Assembly: GCA_022885665.1 (NCBI GenBank)
Contig: JAGQDJ010000021.1
Coordinates: 248,001 to 312,000, forward strand
From: Triops longicaudatus
Lineage: Eukaryota > Arthropoda > Branchiopoda > Notostraca > Triopsidae
Reading direction: 5' to 3'
Length of the DNA: 64,000 bases
Shown piece after piece: positions 33,945 through 45,292 of the stretch (position 1 is the stretch's first letter; every line of letters starts with the position of its first letter). A program made the translations under genes and the position numbers. The notes under the pieces were generated by a model, which was not told the DNA's origin, searched no databases, and saw only the letters and a list, made by a program, of their open reading frames with translations.

Positions 33945-36900
33945 TTAAACAATGACCAGAGAAAAGTCGAGGGTTTGCTTCATGACGCCCGTCAATACGA
34001 ACTCAACGTTATACACTCCTAAACCAAAGTTTTCAGTGCGGGTTTTTAAACAATGAATTCTGTTTTACCTATTTTTGCTTGCAGAAGATCTGTCACCAAA
34101 TGCCGATCTTTCTCGCAAGTGACTACTATGTACGACTTGGGATTGGCCTTGCATTTCTCGGTCACTGACTTCAGCGAACTTCTCTCTTGCTCCACCACTC
34201 CACCGGATGCTTCAATAATTTCTTGTAGCACTGTCCTGCTTGGAACAACTCCCGGGCTTACCCAAAACGTTTTCCCCTATAACCCAATTCAAAGAATGAA
34301 CCTGTTCAACTTCCTTAGCAAGGCAATTAAGCTTACCTTAAAAAGTTGGTCTCGTTTGGGTTTTAAGAGCACTTCTGCAAGATTACAGTTGAATTGAGAA
34401 TCGAACTCTTCGTCTTTTAACATGTAAGGTTCTTCGTCTGTCAAATAAAACAGATGAAATGAATTTTTACAGAGCTCTACAAGCATTTTAATAAAGCGAG
34501 TATACCTAAGAACTTGCCAGCTTGTAAAGAATCAATCAACCATCTGGGAGTGGTGATGTGTTTAACGAACGGGAGACAGCAAAGCAATTTGGCTGTCCTT
34601 TGCAATGTGGACATGATTAAATGACTCGAGTCTTTGTTCGCATTCGCTATTACGCCGCCGAGTTTCGTAACCATCTATCATATTTGAAAATTAATTAGTA
34701 ACTGACTAAATAGAACGGGATCGAAGACATACAGCACTCAATTCGGCTTGCTCTGCTGCTTCTATGCCCGAGAACCTGACAGAAGGCCGCCCACTGGTTA
34801 TTGCTTCGGCTTCCAATTCTGCCAGCTTGGCTGCCTTGACGACATCATCCAATATAGCATCTAGATTGTGATTGCTGCTACCATCCTCGGAAGGTCGCGC
34901 CTTTTTCTTCGCTGGCGTCGGTAAAGGCGAGGACGCAGGAGGTGTTCCAGTACCTACAACAATCTATACTGAGCACTTTGTCAACACCCTCGAGTTCTTA
35001 CTGTCAATGGAGAGCTTCCGTTTCACCCTTTTCGGAGGACTGGTTTTGAATTTTTCGTACGATTCTTGTGTAATCCTTACAGGGACCTTCCATGCAGCTA
35101 AAAAAGGGGAGGAAAGGAATAAGTTTCTGTTCCAGACATGACTACCCATAACATTAGTATGTTTATCTACCCATTAGGTGTGGAATCAGCCCAAAATCTA
35201 GTCGAAGAGGATTGTCGCTATGGAAATTTTGATATTTCGGATGGTGTTGTTGCTGTTCTTGGAGTGGTAAGGTCTGCCCACAGTACACTTCATGTAACCA
35301 TTGCAAAGTTACTACCGGCTTTCGCCACTCCCTTGCTTTTTGATACTTCCTTCCTTCCGCTCTGCGAAAGCAAAATATTTTTGTTAGCAAATTAAAAAAA
35401 AAGAAAGAAAGAATAAATCAATTTTTTTAATAAAAAGGAAAAGACAAAAAAGACGCGAAAAGATTTAAGCCTTAAGACTATTGTAACCGAAAATCTTGGA
35501 AATTAACACTGAAAATGTCGCGAAAAGTTTTGGAACGATTTAGCAGAAACTGTTAAATACTTTTCGATACTTTTTTACAGTAAAGTTTTCATAAGTTACA
35601 CGTACTACTTTTGATTGTATGCCTAAAAAAAAAGAAAAATTGGTAATTTTCCATGAGAATTGCTGGAGCAGAATGAGCTAAAATTTCTTCAGTTTCAAAC
35701 TTTTGAATTTTATGCATAATTTGTGTTAAAACCGTTTAACAGATATTGCAATAGAAATAATTTTTCTTAAAAACCAAAGTATCTAGAGAAAACTTCCCTT
35801 TATATCAGAAGTAGCAACATACTGTAAAAGCACTAAAGATTTACTATGCGCGTTTTCAAAAATATCTTGCTACCATTACGCAGACATTATAAAGCATAGT
35901 TTTACTGTCAAGACAATTTTCGAAAATATTTTAAGGTTTTCGTGAAACTCGTTCTAAGAACTTCCAACTACGTCGCCCTAAAGGTACACGAGAAAGAAGG
36001 GGGAATGCAGAGGCCATAATTGTTTGCGCTGTAACTTCCAAAAGGACTTACTTGCGGCACACGAGCATAGTATTATGCCGCGAGAAATACGCTGTATATT
36101 TGGCCCCAAGCAACTCAATAAGAGCTTGCACTCGAATCCTTTCTTCGCTTTCGAAACCCGATTGCGCAATGACCATATTCTTGCAAGGACGGTTCTCTTC
36201 TCTACAGTACAAAAATTTCATAGACTACGTCTTTTGTGTAACGTCAATCGATTTACCCAAACGGCGTCGGTACGTGCAGAACTTGCGAGGGCGGCGCCAT
36301 GTGCTGCTTCACTATAACATCGCTTAGCCAATAGCAAGTAACCAGTCGCTTTCCCTCTCGCAAAGCCTAAATAAAGGTCGATCATTAAAAGCTTCTAACC
36401 TGATTAAGCTAATTAATCAATTTACTTGCTGAACAACAGGTGTGCGGATATGCTCACAGATAACATGAGTAACTCTTGGAGAGTAGGTAGGCTCGACTTC
36501 ACCGCCATTTTGTGCAATAACTTGCTTCCATGTTGCAATTTCGTTCGCAGACACGTCCCGGAAATGGTCCGTAATAAAGAATATACATCCTAGCAGACAA
36601 ACATCCGGAGGCACTAAATTCAAAACAACAAAAATAAATTTTAAAAATTAAGCTTTAAAGTTATAACTCGTTTCGTAACTCAGCATACTTACGTTTCAAA
36701 TTAGGGTCATGTCCATAAAACGGAATCCTATGCGGTGCCAACACCGTTGCCGCCCCTCCAGCAACACCCACCGGTACTTTAGCCTGCACTTGGCCGGACG
36801 TACCAGGCACCGCACCAGTAGCAACAGGCGCACCGGCAGCATTGGTAATGTTCTGGAGACTTTTTCTTTGCAAAACCATCTGCTGCTGCGCCAAAGGCAC

Positions 36901-39900
36901 AGGCGCCGGTGATCGAGGTACCGGAGCTTGTTGTGGCACTTGTGCTGCTGTAGGTGGAACGTGAGCCTGCGGTGGTGCCTGTACTGCCGACCCCGCCCCT
37001 TGCAGGCGTGTATTAAGAAGATTGGCTAAAGCGGTCTTGGTCTTCGGGTTAACCTGCGGCACGCCATTATCATCCAGAATAGGTTTTTCTTCCGTAGCAA
37101 CAGGGAAGTTTGCGTTTCCGTTAACGGCCGGTGGTGCCGCTCCTAGAGGTACGGCCGCTGCGTTAGGTACGGTTTGCGCGGGAACAGGAAGTCGCTGTAT
37201 CTGCTGTGGAGCCTGAGGGTTTTGTGGCGCCCCTGGGGGCACTGGTGTTCGTACTTGCTGCAACTGAGTCCTCACGACCTGTATTTGCTGCGGTTGACTG
37301 GGTACTTGTTGTCGCAGAACAATCTGTTGTGGCTGGGGTTGACCTTCGTTACCCGCAACTTGCTGCACTTGACCTTGTACAAGCCCTTGCTGCTGTGGTT
37401 GTTGCTGCTGTAGGCCAGCCATTCGCTGTCGTGCTTGTTGTTCTTGGTGCAGAAGTCTCTGAAGAACGACTCCACGCATTTGCGGGGTCATTTGCTGTAA
37501 CTGTTGACGAGTTTGGGGGTCGAGTTTCTGCAGCTGGAGTTGTAATTGTTGCTGTTGCCAAGCAATAGGTTGTCTAACAATAGCCTGACCAGCGACAACG
37601 GGTCTTTGGCCTTGCTGGATGAAAATTTGGCCCGTGCCTGGATTGCGTATAATCTGGCCTGATTGGATAACTGGCTGTTGACCGAGTTGTTGGTCAGTGG
37701 GTGTGTTTCCAGCTGCACTTGTCGCATTGGCGTTGTTAATATTCTGCATGTTGACTTGCTGGAGTACCATTTGGCCCTGAGGTCGTTGTTGTGCCATCAT
37801 AACTTGCTGCCCGTTGGGTCCGTTCATGAGAATCATGCGTTGAACCGGTTGACCGGCTACTTGCGGCCTGAAGCCTTGCCGTTGCATGACAAGGAATTGT
37901 TGCTGCTGGCCAGGATTTACGTTCAGCATTATTTGCGGATTGTTCGATGGGGCATTGGTTTGGGGTTGGTTGGGTGTGCCAGGAAGTTGCTGGCCAGGTG
38001 CTTGGTTAGCCTGAGCAGCGCCTTGAGCTTGGTTTTGAGTTAGGTTGGTTTGAACCATTGTTTGTTGAGGGTTCTGCAAATTTGGGTTTTGGGGTTGCTG
38101 TTGCACAAGACCTACTCCGATTGGCTGGGTACCAGGCTGCGGAGGACGTTGAGGCACTTGCTGGACCATGGTGGGATTGGCGTTTTGGGCATGGAGATTG
38201 CCGGGAGAGTTGATGTGAATTCGCATGGGGGAGTTTTGTACAGCAGTCACGGTTTGATTTTGCAACTGTTGCATTCCTTGCGCTTGCATGTGGGCGTTTC
38301 CAGCCTGACCTTGCTGCATGGTAGTATTCTGAACTGTCACGGTTTGCTGGCCCAATTGCTGCTGATGCTGCATACGAACCTAAACAATCATGTTTAAATA
38401 ATTACAGAAAACGATAAAATAAAATATATAACAAAATAAATAAAACTAAATAAAGTACACAAAATAAAATAAATACAATATTAAAACGAAATACAAAACG
38501 AATATTTGGAAAAATGCAGCAAATGGGATAAAAATACTACATTACAAAGTACAGAGTGTGCAATTAACGATTTACAATTACAATTTTCAGTTATGTCCTC
38601 TTATACTTGTTTAATTTTCAACACAAATGCAGTTCTGTTAGTGTTTTGTTGTATTCATTCTTTACTAGTTTATTTTACCATTTTTGTATTTCCTTTTTAT
38701 TATTTATTTTCGTGTTACGTGATAAAATTTTATAGTAATTATTTTATATTAAATTCCAACCTTGTTTTATTTGCACCGTGAGAAGTTTTACCTGGATTAT
38801 CTGTGGGCCAGCAGCTCTTACGTTTACAGGTGATTGCTGCTGTTGTTGCTGTAGTTGTTGCTGCATTCTTGAAGTTCCTCTGGCTTGAGTTTGGAATTGG
38901 AATTGCTGTTGTAGATGAGGAGGTAGGTTGGATGGCATACGCATTTGCGGGGCTGCAGCGCGTGGCTGCTGTTGTTTTGGTGCACCACGTGTCGGCGTTT
39001 GCACCTGGGCTGGCTGTTGAGGTGGTTGAGGTTGTACATTTGCAGCAGGCGTAGTTTGAATGCCATAAGTTTTTAGCTTGGGTGCTTCAGCAGTTGGCGG
39101 TGGTCGGAATGGTACAGCGGCGGGCTTCATTTCCTGGACTTTCTTTGCCGTTACATTCTCAGGAGGCGGAATGGTAGGTGCAAGAGGCGCTGGAGGTGGA
39201 GCAGGTGGAAGGGGTGTTATCAGCAAGTTAGGGTGGTACATTTCTTCAGATTGCTTAGCCTTTTTGCTTAATGAGTCCGTGATCCAATCGGGGGTTACGA
39301 TTTTAATGGACGAATGCTTTAATGCGATTTCATATTTGGCCTAAAAAGCACAATCATACATATATATATATTTGATATTATACACACAGAGAAGCATTTT
39401 AAAGTTTATTGTAAGAACATAGAACGAATTGGGCGCATACCCCTGCAGCTTTTCCAGCAATGAGATGAGTGCATGAGGAAGTTAAAGCCGTTTCTACTTT
39501 TCCTCCATGAAATGATATAATGGCGAATAGTGTTTTGATGTCAGCTTTACTCAATTGTGTAGGACACACAACCACTTTGGAGAAAAGCTGAGTATCACTA
39601 AGTTGGAAGCCAGAAATTCTGAAAAAATAGTACAATTGGTTATTCATAGGTTTCACTCGAACTTCAATTTTATTTTTGTATTTTATTTATATTTATTACG
39701 GTAAGAGTTGGCCACATTTTTGGGACAGAAGCACCCAATTTTGGGTGACAACAGGCTTCTCGAAAATATCTCTGGCCTCGTCGATGATTGTCGCTTTTGG
39801 GTCATCGCCAGCAATGTAGTGCGTTATATGATCACCACCGTATTGGAACTTCTTCGCACCATTGTTGTTCAATATCTTCTCAGCCTAGAAGGACAAAGCA

Positions 39901-40017
39901 TAGAAGATCTTCACTGCACGTTCTGATTCCAGACTTCATTTTTCAGCGACTTACCTCTTCAGCAAGAGTATCCGTAACTACAAATTTTAGATCTTTGAAG
40001 ATCCCAGATTCGGTCAT
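33945..40017 (-). CDS. PAXIP1: PAX-interacting protein 1 (PTIP), six BRCT domains
   Basis: Fifteen exons, complement(33945..34018, 34069..34276, 34337..34437, 34506..34674, 34733..34953, 35002..35097, 35171..35361, 36052..36201, 36257..36366, 36426..36613, 36693..38379, 38792..39340, 39441..39618, 39700..39884, 39955..40017), encode 1,389 residues (human 1,069). BRCT1-2 occupy about residues 5-205 (PVVTQNWVLLSQKCG; ASIKIVTPDW-like SSIKIVTPDWITDSL). A Gln/Pro-rich middle runs to about 885. BRCT3-4 lie at 888-1100 (LLGCIFFITDHF, TCYWLSDV; AQSGFESEERIR, EWRKPVVTLQWL). BRCT5-6 fill the end (KHITTPRWLIDSL, KFLDEEPYMLKDEE; EFVLTGVMKQTLD). PTIP is nuclear, binds ATM-phosphorylated 53BP1 and works with KMT2C/D histone methyltransferases. 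Order and number of domains match the vertebrate protein. Confidence 0.96.
35362..36051. other. PAXIP1 intron within BRCT4 (690 bp)
   Basis: AT-rich intron with A/T runs and no recognisable exon, between exon 36052..36201 and exon 35171..35361. The reading frame joins across it exactly (CGC AA / A GCG), so no coding exon is missing. Confidence 0.5.
36730..39260 (-). repeat. PAXIP1: Coding Gln/Pro-rich low-complexity tract of PAXIP1
   Basis: The 1,687-bp and 549-bp exons encode about 700 residues dominated by Q, P, N, A and V, with CAG/CAA-type runs (for example HQQQLGQQ, LQQQQQQSP). Vertebrate PTIP has a poly-Gln middle in the same place, so this is a conserved feature, expanded here. The many plus-strand open frames over this tract are its shadows. 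Confidence 0.8.
38380..38791. other. PAXIP1 intron (412 bp), extremely AT-rich
   Basis: Begins with repeated AAATAAA/AAAATAAAAT words and has no recognisable exon. It separates the two low-complexity coding exons. Confidence 0.45.
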
Positions 40018-40098
40018 AGCTTTTACCGGTGTGAAACAAACCCCAATCTCAGTGTGAAGATAAACAAAAAATTAAGAACGCCCACTCGTCAATAACAA

Positions 40099-40125
40099 CA
40101 ATGCCGCCATTAATTTTTGGCGGGA
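40099..40125. promoter_or_regulatory. E2F-like and YY1-like sites upstream of PAXIP1
   Basis: TTTTTGGCGGGA (40114-40125) matches the E2F consensus TTTSSCGC closely, and GCCGCCATT just beside it (about 40102-40110) matches the YY1 core. They lie about 85-110 bp upstream of the PAXIP1 start codon. E2F control suits a DNA-damage gene, but binding is inferred. Confidence 0.45.
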
Positions 40126-40669
40126 TGAGGCGTTCTAACGAGTAAACCAGGAATGTGTTTGAGCCATGTAGCAGGTTTATGTAGCACAAACTAAAATTAT
40201 GGCATTATAATTTTGCAATAAGAAGATTTCTTTCTCTGTTACATTTATTAAAATATAATTATCAGTGCCAGTCAGGAACGAACTGGGATACTTAATAGGC
40301 TGGATTTCCTGGGCACAACAGGTGTGCTTCTTTACCCAACATAATCGCCTAGGGCATAAAGTTGCGATAAATTGCTAACAGGGCTGCTACGGTTCGCTTG
40401 TATTCAAATTTCGTTGACAATAATGGGGAAAACATATAGATTTTCAACAACTCATGTACTTAGCATTTCAACAGTCTGAAAACAAATTTTCTATCCTTTT
40501 TCAGAGGAAGTAATCGTTAAGCGGGACCAAGTCACGGTGTCAAAAAGTATCGTTATGCGGGGTTTAGAATTGACTTGAGGCCATTCCTGGTAATAACGCA
40601 GTAGTAATGCAGTTATAATGTAATGTTTATTTCCCCGCTTTATGTGATTTTTGATTGCGTTAGTACGTG

Positions 40670-40765
<96 letters not shown>

Positions 40766-40793
40766 GTTATTATTATTATTACTATTATTATTA
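40670..40793. repeat. ATT trinucleotide microsatellite
   Basis: About 41 copies of ATT/TTA in a row over 124 bp, interrupted only near the 3' end by single changes (TTG, ACT). Non-coding: it produces poly-Tyr or poly-Ile frames with no gene context. Confidence 0.97.
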
Positions 40794-42971
40794 CTGCGTC
40801 AATCCGCAGTATATAGTTAAATTGCATAAAGTAATTACCAGATTTTACTTTAGTTGCCAAGGTTTAAATGTCAGTTCTGTCCAAAACTTGGAACAATAAT
40901 TGGTAATTGGCCGCTTAAACGGAGACAGCAGCTTAACACGCATTTTTGACAGAATGAACAAGAAAATATATCTTGAGTAGAAGGAACTGCCCTGTAACAA
41001 GTTTTAAGTTATGTTGGTGGCTTACAACGAGGCACCAGGGTAGAGTCAGCACTAGAAATACCTTCCGGTGCAACTTCTTGTCGGTCGCGCAGCGAAGGGC
41101 GGAGAATGCGTCTTCGACGGTTCGGAACAAACGTCCCTCTGTAAAGCATGATATATGAATATTTTAAATTAACTTATGTTTTTTTTCGGTATACTTTAAA
41201 GCATTTTCCCGTCAATTAGTGAGGCATAAACTCTGTGGACTCCTTTAGGATTAATAATTCTTGATACAAATATGCTTTTTAAGTTTTTAATAAATTATCC
41301 AAACATGTGCAATGTGAACTGTTAAGAACTTTTCCTGGAATCCTTAAACTCAATGTATACAGCACGTCTGTCACGGCGAAGTGCCGCCAACTGAGTTTCA
41401 TTCCTCCTTCCAAAATTGCAAAGTTTACTTCCGGGTCTGGAATATTACGCAAAGGAAGACGCGAGACAATTGGCTGATATTTAAGTGTTGCGAAACATTG
41501 ACTGTAACAGCACTTCATGGGGAGAAATACTCGAGAGCTTTAGATAAAAATCCCTCCTTTCGCTTTCATGTTTGAAATGTATTTTTACTCGGGTGCTAAT
41601 TTTAGAGCATCGGGGTTCGGGAACGTCCGGTATATTTTGTAGGAAGAGCAGTTCGCTCGCGGTCGCTACTCATAGCATCACACTACGCGCTATTTACAGG
41701 AGTTAAGTTCTTTAATTTCAGATCGTGTGGTTGAATAGGTTTACCCTTTTCTTATAAAAAAGAGCTTAGTGTGTAAAAACCATCGATAGTTAATTCGCAC
41801 AAATTGGAGTTATTCCATAAAACCTGTATTCTGGTAAGTGTTCGTTTTCGCCAGTAATAAGACTCTAGTAGCTTGAAGTTGCGAGATTATAATGTATTAG
41901 GTATGGTAAGAATGTTTGCCGGACATTTAGACCCAACTTGTGTTAACAAGAACAAGTAAATTCAGTGAAACTGACAGACTGTGCTGTTCTAGAAATACCC
42001 TTTGCAGCAGAAGATACAGCATAAAAGTAAATTAGTTTTTGTTAAAAATGAAAAAACTACAGTTATTGCCGACTGCAAAGACCACTAAAAGCATTGTTGG
42101 TTACTTAACATTTATTTTAAAACGTCCAAATTTCACTTTCCAAACATTTCGTCCATCGTTTAATTTTTATCACCTGAAGCAACACACTCTTTAATTAAAT
42201 ACTATCGATTTTAGTTTGTCAATCCTAATGTTCACTTGGCCATTAATTTCATCTAAAGAATTGTGACGTCTCAGCTATAGTCAGTTGAAAAAAATCGTCA
42301 ATGACACAAGGTTTCCTTCGAATCAATGAGAATTGTTTTCCCCGGTGCAGCAATTGTTTGTGTATTTTACCTCTTACCGAACTTTCACAAAATATAAAAT
42401 TATTTTAATGCAGTCTTCATATTTTTATAAGACTTTATTGCATGTAGACTTCGTCGCGCACCTTTAAAGAATAGAGGATTTTAACTCTTGAACGACAACT
42501 TAGAAGTCAAGAATTTAGGACACAAAACATACATTAATTTTTTGTGAAACTGAGAAAAAAAACTCAATTTTATCACAGAGTTATATTAACAGCACTACTT
42601 ACCCTTTTTGGCGCTGAGTTTTGGCAGGAAAAAAGGAACGCTCGGTATTAGGACACGGCCTTCATGTCCCATATTTAGTCTCTAGCCCTTTGTTTATTCT
42701 CCAAATCAAAACCGTCCCAAAGAACAGCAATAAAGATTCACAGTTACTTATCTCGGAATTTATAAAATCACTCAAATCATTTGGCATTGTAACAATACGA
42801 CAAATTTCAATGAAACCTAAAACAATGTTGAACATGAGGTTATGACTCATGATTCATTAAAAAAAGCAAAAGAATTTAGGTTGTTGCACGAGTTAAGTGA
42901 ATATTCAGAACATTCCTGCTTATTTACGTACAGACCTTCTCACGAGTCATGCTTCTTCTATGCTTATTATG

Positions 42972-42979
42972 TGACGTCA
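42972..42979. promoter_or_regulatory. CRE site upstream of the WH2 gene
   Basis: Perfect TGACGTCA palindrome 142 bp before the WH2 gene's start codon. This proximal position is typical of functional CREB/ATF sites; function is inferred. Confidence 0.4.
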
Positions 42980-43120
42980 TGAGTAAGCGAGCACTGCAGC
43001 AATGAATCCTTAAAAATAGACTGCATCTAACTGCCCACGAGAGTTGTCTGTTTACCTTAACGGAAGCGTCTCTCTGTCACAGGTGCGGATTTATCTAGTC
43101 TTAACCCAGGGCTTGTCATC

Positions 43121-45292
43121 ATGGCCGATTTTGGTGGAAGCCGTCGCAGTTCGGCCACCACGCCCCCAACTACCCCAACGCACCCGCCCTGGAGGCGTTT
43201 GTCACGGCAGGATTCTCGCAGAAATGTGCCCCTCCCGCCTCCACTGCCACATGGCATTCCAGCACCACCACCGCCACCGCCTCCTCCCTCATTTTTAGGT
43301 ACCCGCAAATTATATGCATTACCATTAGACAATAACGTTGTTTAGCTGAGAAAAAGCCCCTGAAGCCCGCGGTTGCAGCTAAACTTGAAAACCTGAAACG
43401 CACGCCCAGAAAGCGACCTGACTGGCATACGATGATGAAAGAAGTGGAATCGGGAGTTAAACTCCGTAAGGTTGAAACCAATGATCGCAGTCGACCCATT
43501 CTGCCCAAAGCGAAAGCAAGGGGAAAAGTAAGACTCTGAAATCGTTTGCTGAATACGGTATCGCACAATAACTCAAGGGTGGTCCGGACTGTTGGCAGTT
43601 CGTGTACGATTCGGAGCGACCTAACCTGCACAACCAGTTACTCAACCAAATCCAAAGCGGCGTCAAACTGAAAAGGGTGCAATGTAACGACAGATCCCGG
43701 CCTAACCTACAAGGTACTTGGGCCTACTTCAAACAATTTCAAAAGTCTGATTTGATAACTTGATTTCTTTCCGTTTTCATGTATTTCTTTCAGTTTTTTA
43801 TGCATTTTTTACGCATTGATGACTGTGTTTTACACTAGGCTTGCGAACTTTCAGACGGCAATTGACTGTCGAAGAAATACCCGCGGTGCAAGATGGCATT
43901 GTAAGCCCTCTTGCGGAAGAACTGGACGAATTAGACGACGTGGACAAACTGCGTGACGACTTACAATCTACGAAGCAATTATTGGATATCGAGCTGAAAG
44001 AGAAGTCCAAACAATTAAAAGAAAATGCAGATCTGCGAGCCAAGCTACGGGACATGGAAAAACAGTTAGAAGAAGTTAGAAACAAAGCGGAGGAGAATGC
44101 AAAAAACCAAGCTCGCATGCTAGCCAAGTCATCGTCTATCGCCAACGTGGGCTTGCTCCGCAGTCGGTCTAGTAAAAAAGTTGCGGAGAACGCCGTCAAC
44201 GGCTCCCTAGAAAATGAACAACCCATTTCGAAAAGCCATTCAAATAAGAATGTGACGATAGTTGAAACCCCCAAAGAAAAAGACGACGACGAGGATGACG
44301 AATTAGACGAGCTGGATTTTGCCGACTTGGACGCCATCGAGGAGGAAATGAACACACTACGTGGTCAAGCAGAATTGGCGCGCAAATCTGCCGACGAGTG
44401 GCAGTCTCAGTACCGAGAAACCAACCAAAAGCTTATGACAGCGCAAGCTGAACTGGAAGACGCCGAAATGAAGATAAATCTGCTAGAACGCAAACTACGT
44501 AAAGCTGGTCTAGACCTGCCGGCGGAAGTCAACCACACTGAAGTGCAAACTGATGCCTGGAGCCCACCGGTGCCAGAAACGTATGAACCCGAAGTTAAGC
44601 GCAGTCACTCGAAGAAAGAAATGCGTAAACAAGTCTCGAGGCAAGATTCCCGGAAAAGCGAGGGCTGTACCACTGGTGATGACGTCACGGACGATGAGTG
44701 CGACTTTGAAGATGAAGACACGGACGGTCTTACGCGTAAAGACCGCCGAGAACTCTCTATGCTGACCTCCAAGTTGCGCGGTCATAAAGAACGCGAAAGG
44801 GCTTGTCGCAATGAACGTTCTTTCCTTAAAGCCCAAATGGCTAAACACCGTGTTGATATTAAGGAGGAGCAAAAGCGTTATAAGAAACTGGAAAAGGAAG
44901 TCAGCAAAATGGCCAAATTGATGAACGAGGTTGAAGAGGATGACGATGCCCAACTGGTAGTGGAAGAAGTTGAAGTGGAAGAAGGTGAAGAGAGCGAAGA
45001 GGAGGAAGTCGAAGAAGAAGAGGAAGAAAGTGAAGAAGAGGAAGAAGAAGACGACGAGGACGTACCGGAGATCGAAAGTGAAGACGACGACGCGTCGGAA
45101 GCTGTAGACGTTCGGATCTCGAAACTGACGGATCGCGTCAACAATTACGAAAACAACATTACCACCATTAAGAAAGGCAATTACTTGCTAAAGACTGCCG
45201 TCGATAAACTGCAAGAAGAATTACGCAACATTCGCGACAAATACGCCACCTTAGAAGCAGAGCTTAATACGGTCTTAGCGGAACTGGGTTAA
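43121..45292 (+). CDS. WH2-domain actin-binding coiled-coil protein, SALS-like
   Basis: Four exons, join(43121..43298, 43346..43527, 43578..43713, 43839..45292), encode 649 residues. Order: a Ser/Arg/Pro-rich start ending in a run of eight prolines (PPPPPPPPSFL), a first WH2 motif (WHTMMKEVESGVKLRKVETN, then DRSRP), a second WH2 motif (LLNQIQSGVKLKRVQCNDRS), then about 480 residues of charged coiled coil (ELDDVDKLRDDLQSTKQLLD onward) with an acidic Glu/Asp run near residue 575-605 and a final heptad segment. WH2 motifs bind monomeric actin. Two tandem WH2 motifs with a poly-Pro segment recall insect SALS (sarcomere length short), which promotes thin-filament elongation in muscle; the identity is a hypothesis from domain layout. 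The start ATG is the first in frame. An AATAAA at 45554-45559 may be its poly(A) signal. Confidence 0.78.

Larger units (their letters stand above)
40018..43120. other. Intergenic region between PAXIP1 and the WH2 gene
   Basis: The region upstream of both divergent genes. It holds an E2F-like site near PAXIP1, the ATT microsatellite at 40.67-40.79 kb and a CRE near the WH2 gene. Remaining short open frames (for example 41279-41518, 42621-42845) show no domain or coding bias and are not called. Confidence 0.5.

Noticed and set aside
34477..34505. A 29-bp intron in PAXIP1 using the acceptor at 34477
   Set aside because: Too short to splice normally. Using the next acceptor at 34438 gives a 68-bp intron and restores KFLDEEPYMLKDEE, which matches the family (KFIDEQNYILRDAE in human).
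37022..38397. Several plus-strand open frames of 64-126 codons rich in Leu, Val and Ala
   Set aside because: They are antisense shadows of the Gln/Pro-rich PAXIP1 exon (CAG/CAA repeats read as CTG/TTG).
40651..40899. Poly-tyrosine and poly-isoleucine open frames
   Set aside because: Produced entirely by the ATT microsatellite.
43798..44355. 185-codon minus-strand serine-rich open frame, and another at 44878-45144
   Set aside because: Antisense to the acidic coiled-coil exon of the WH2 gene; poly-Ser arises from GAA/GAC runs read on the other strand.
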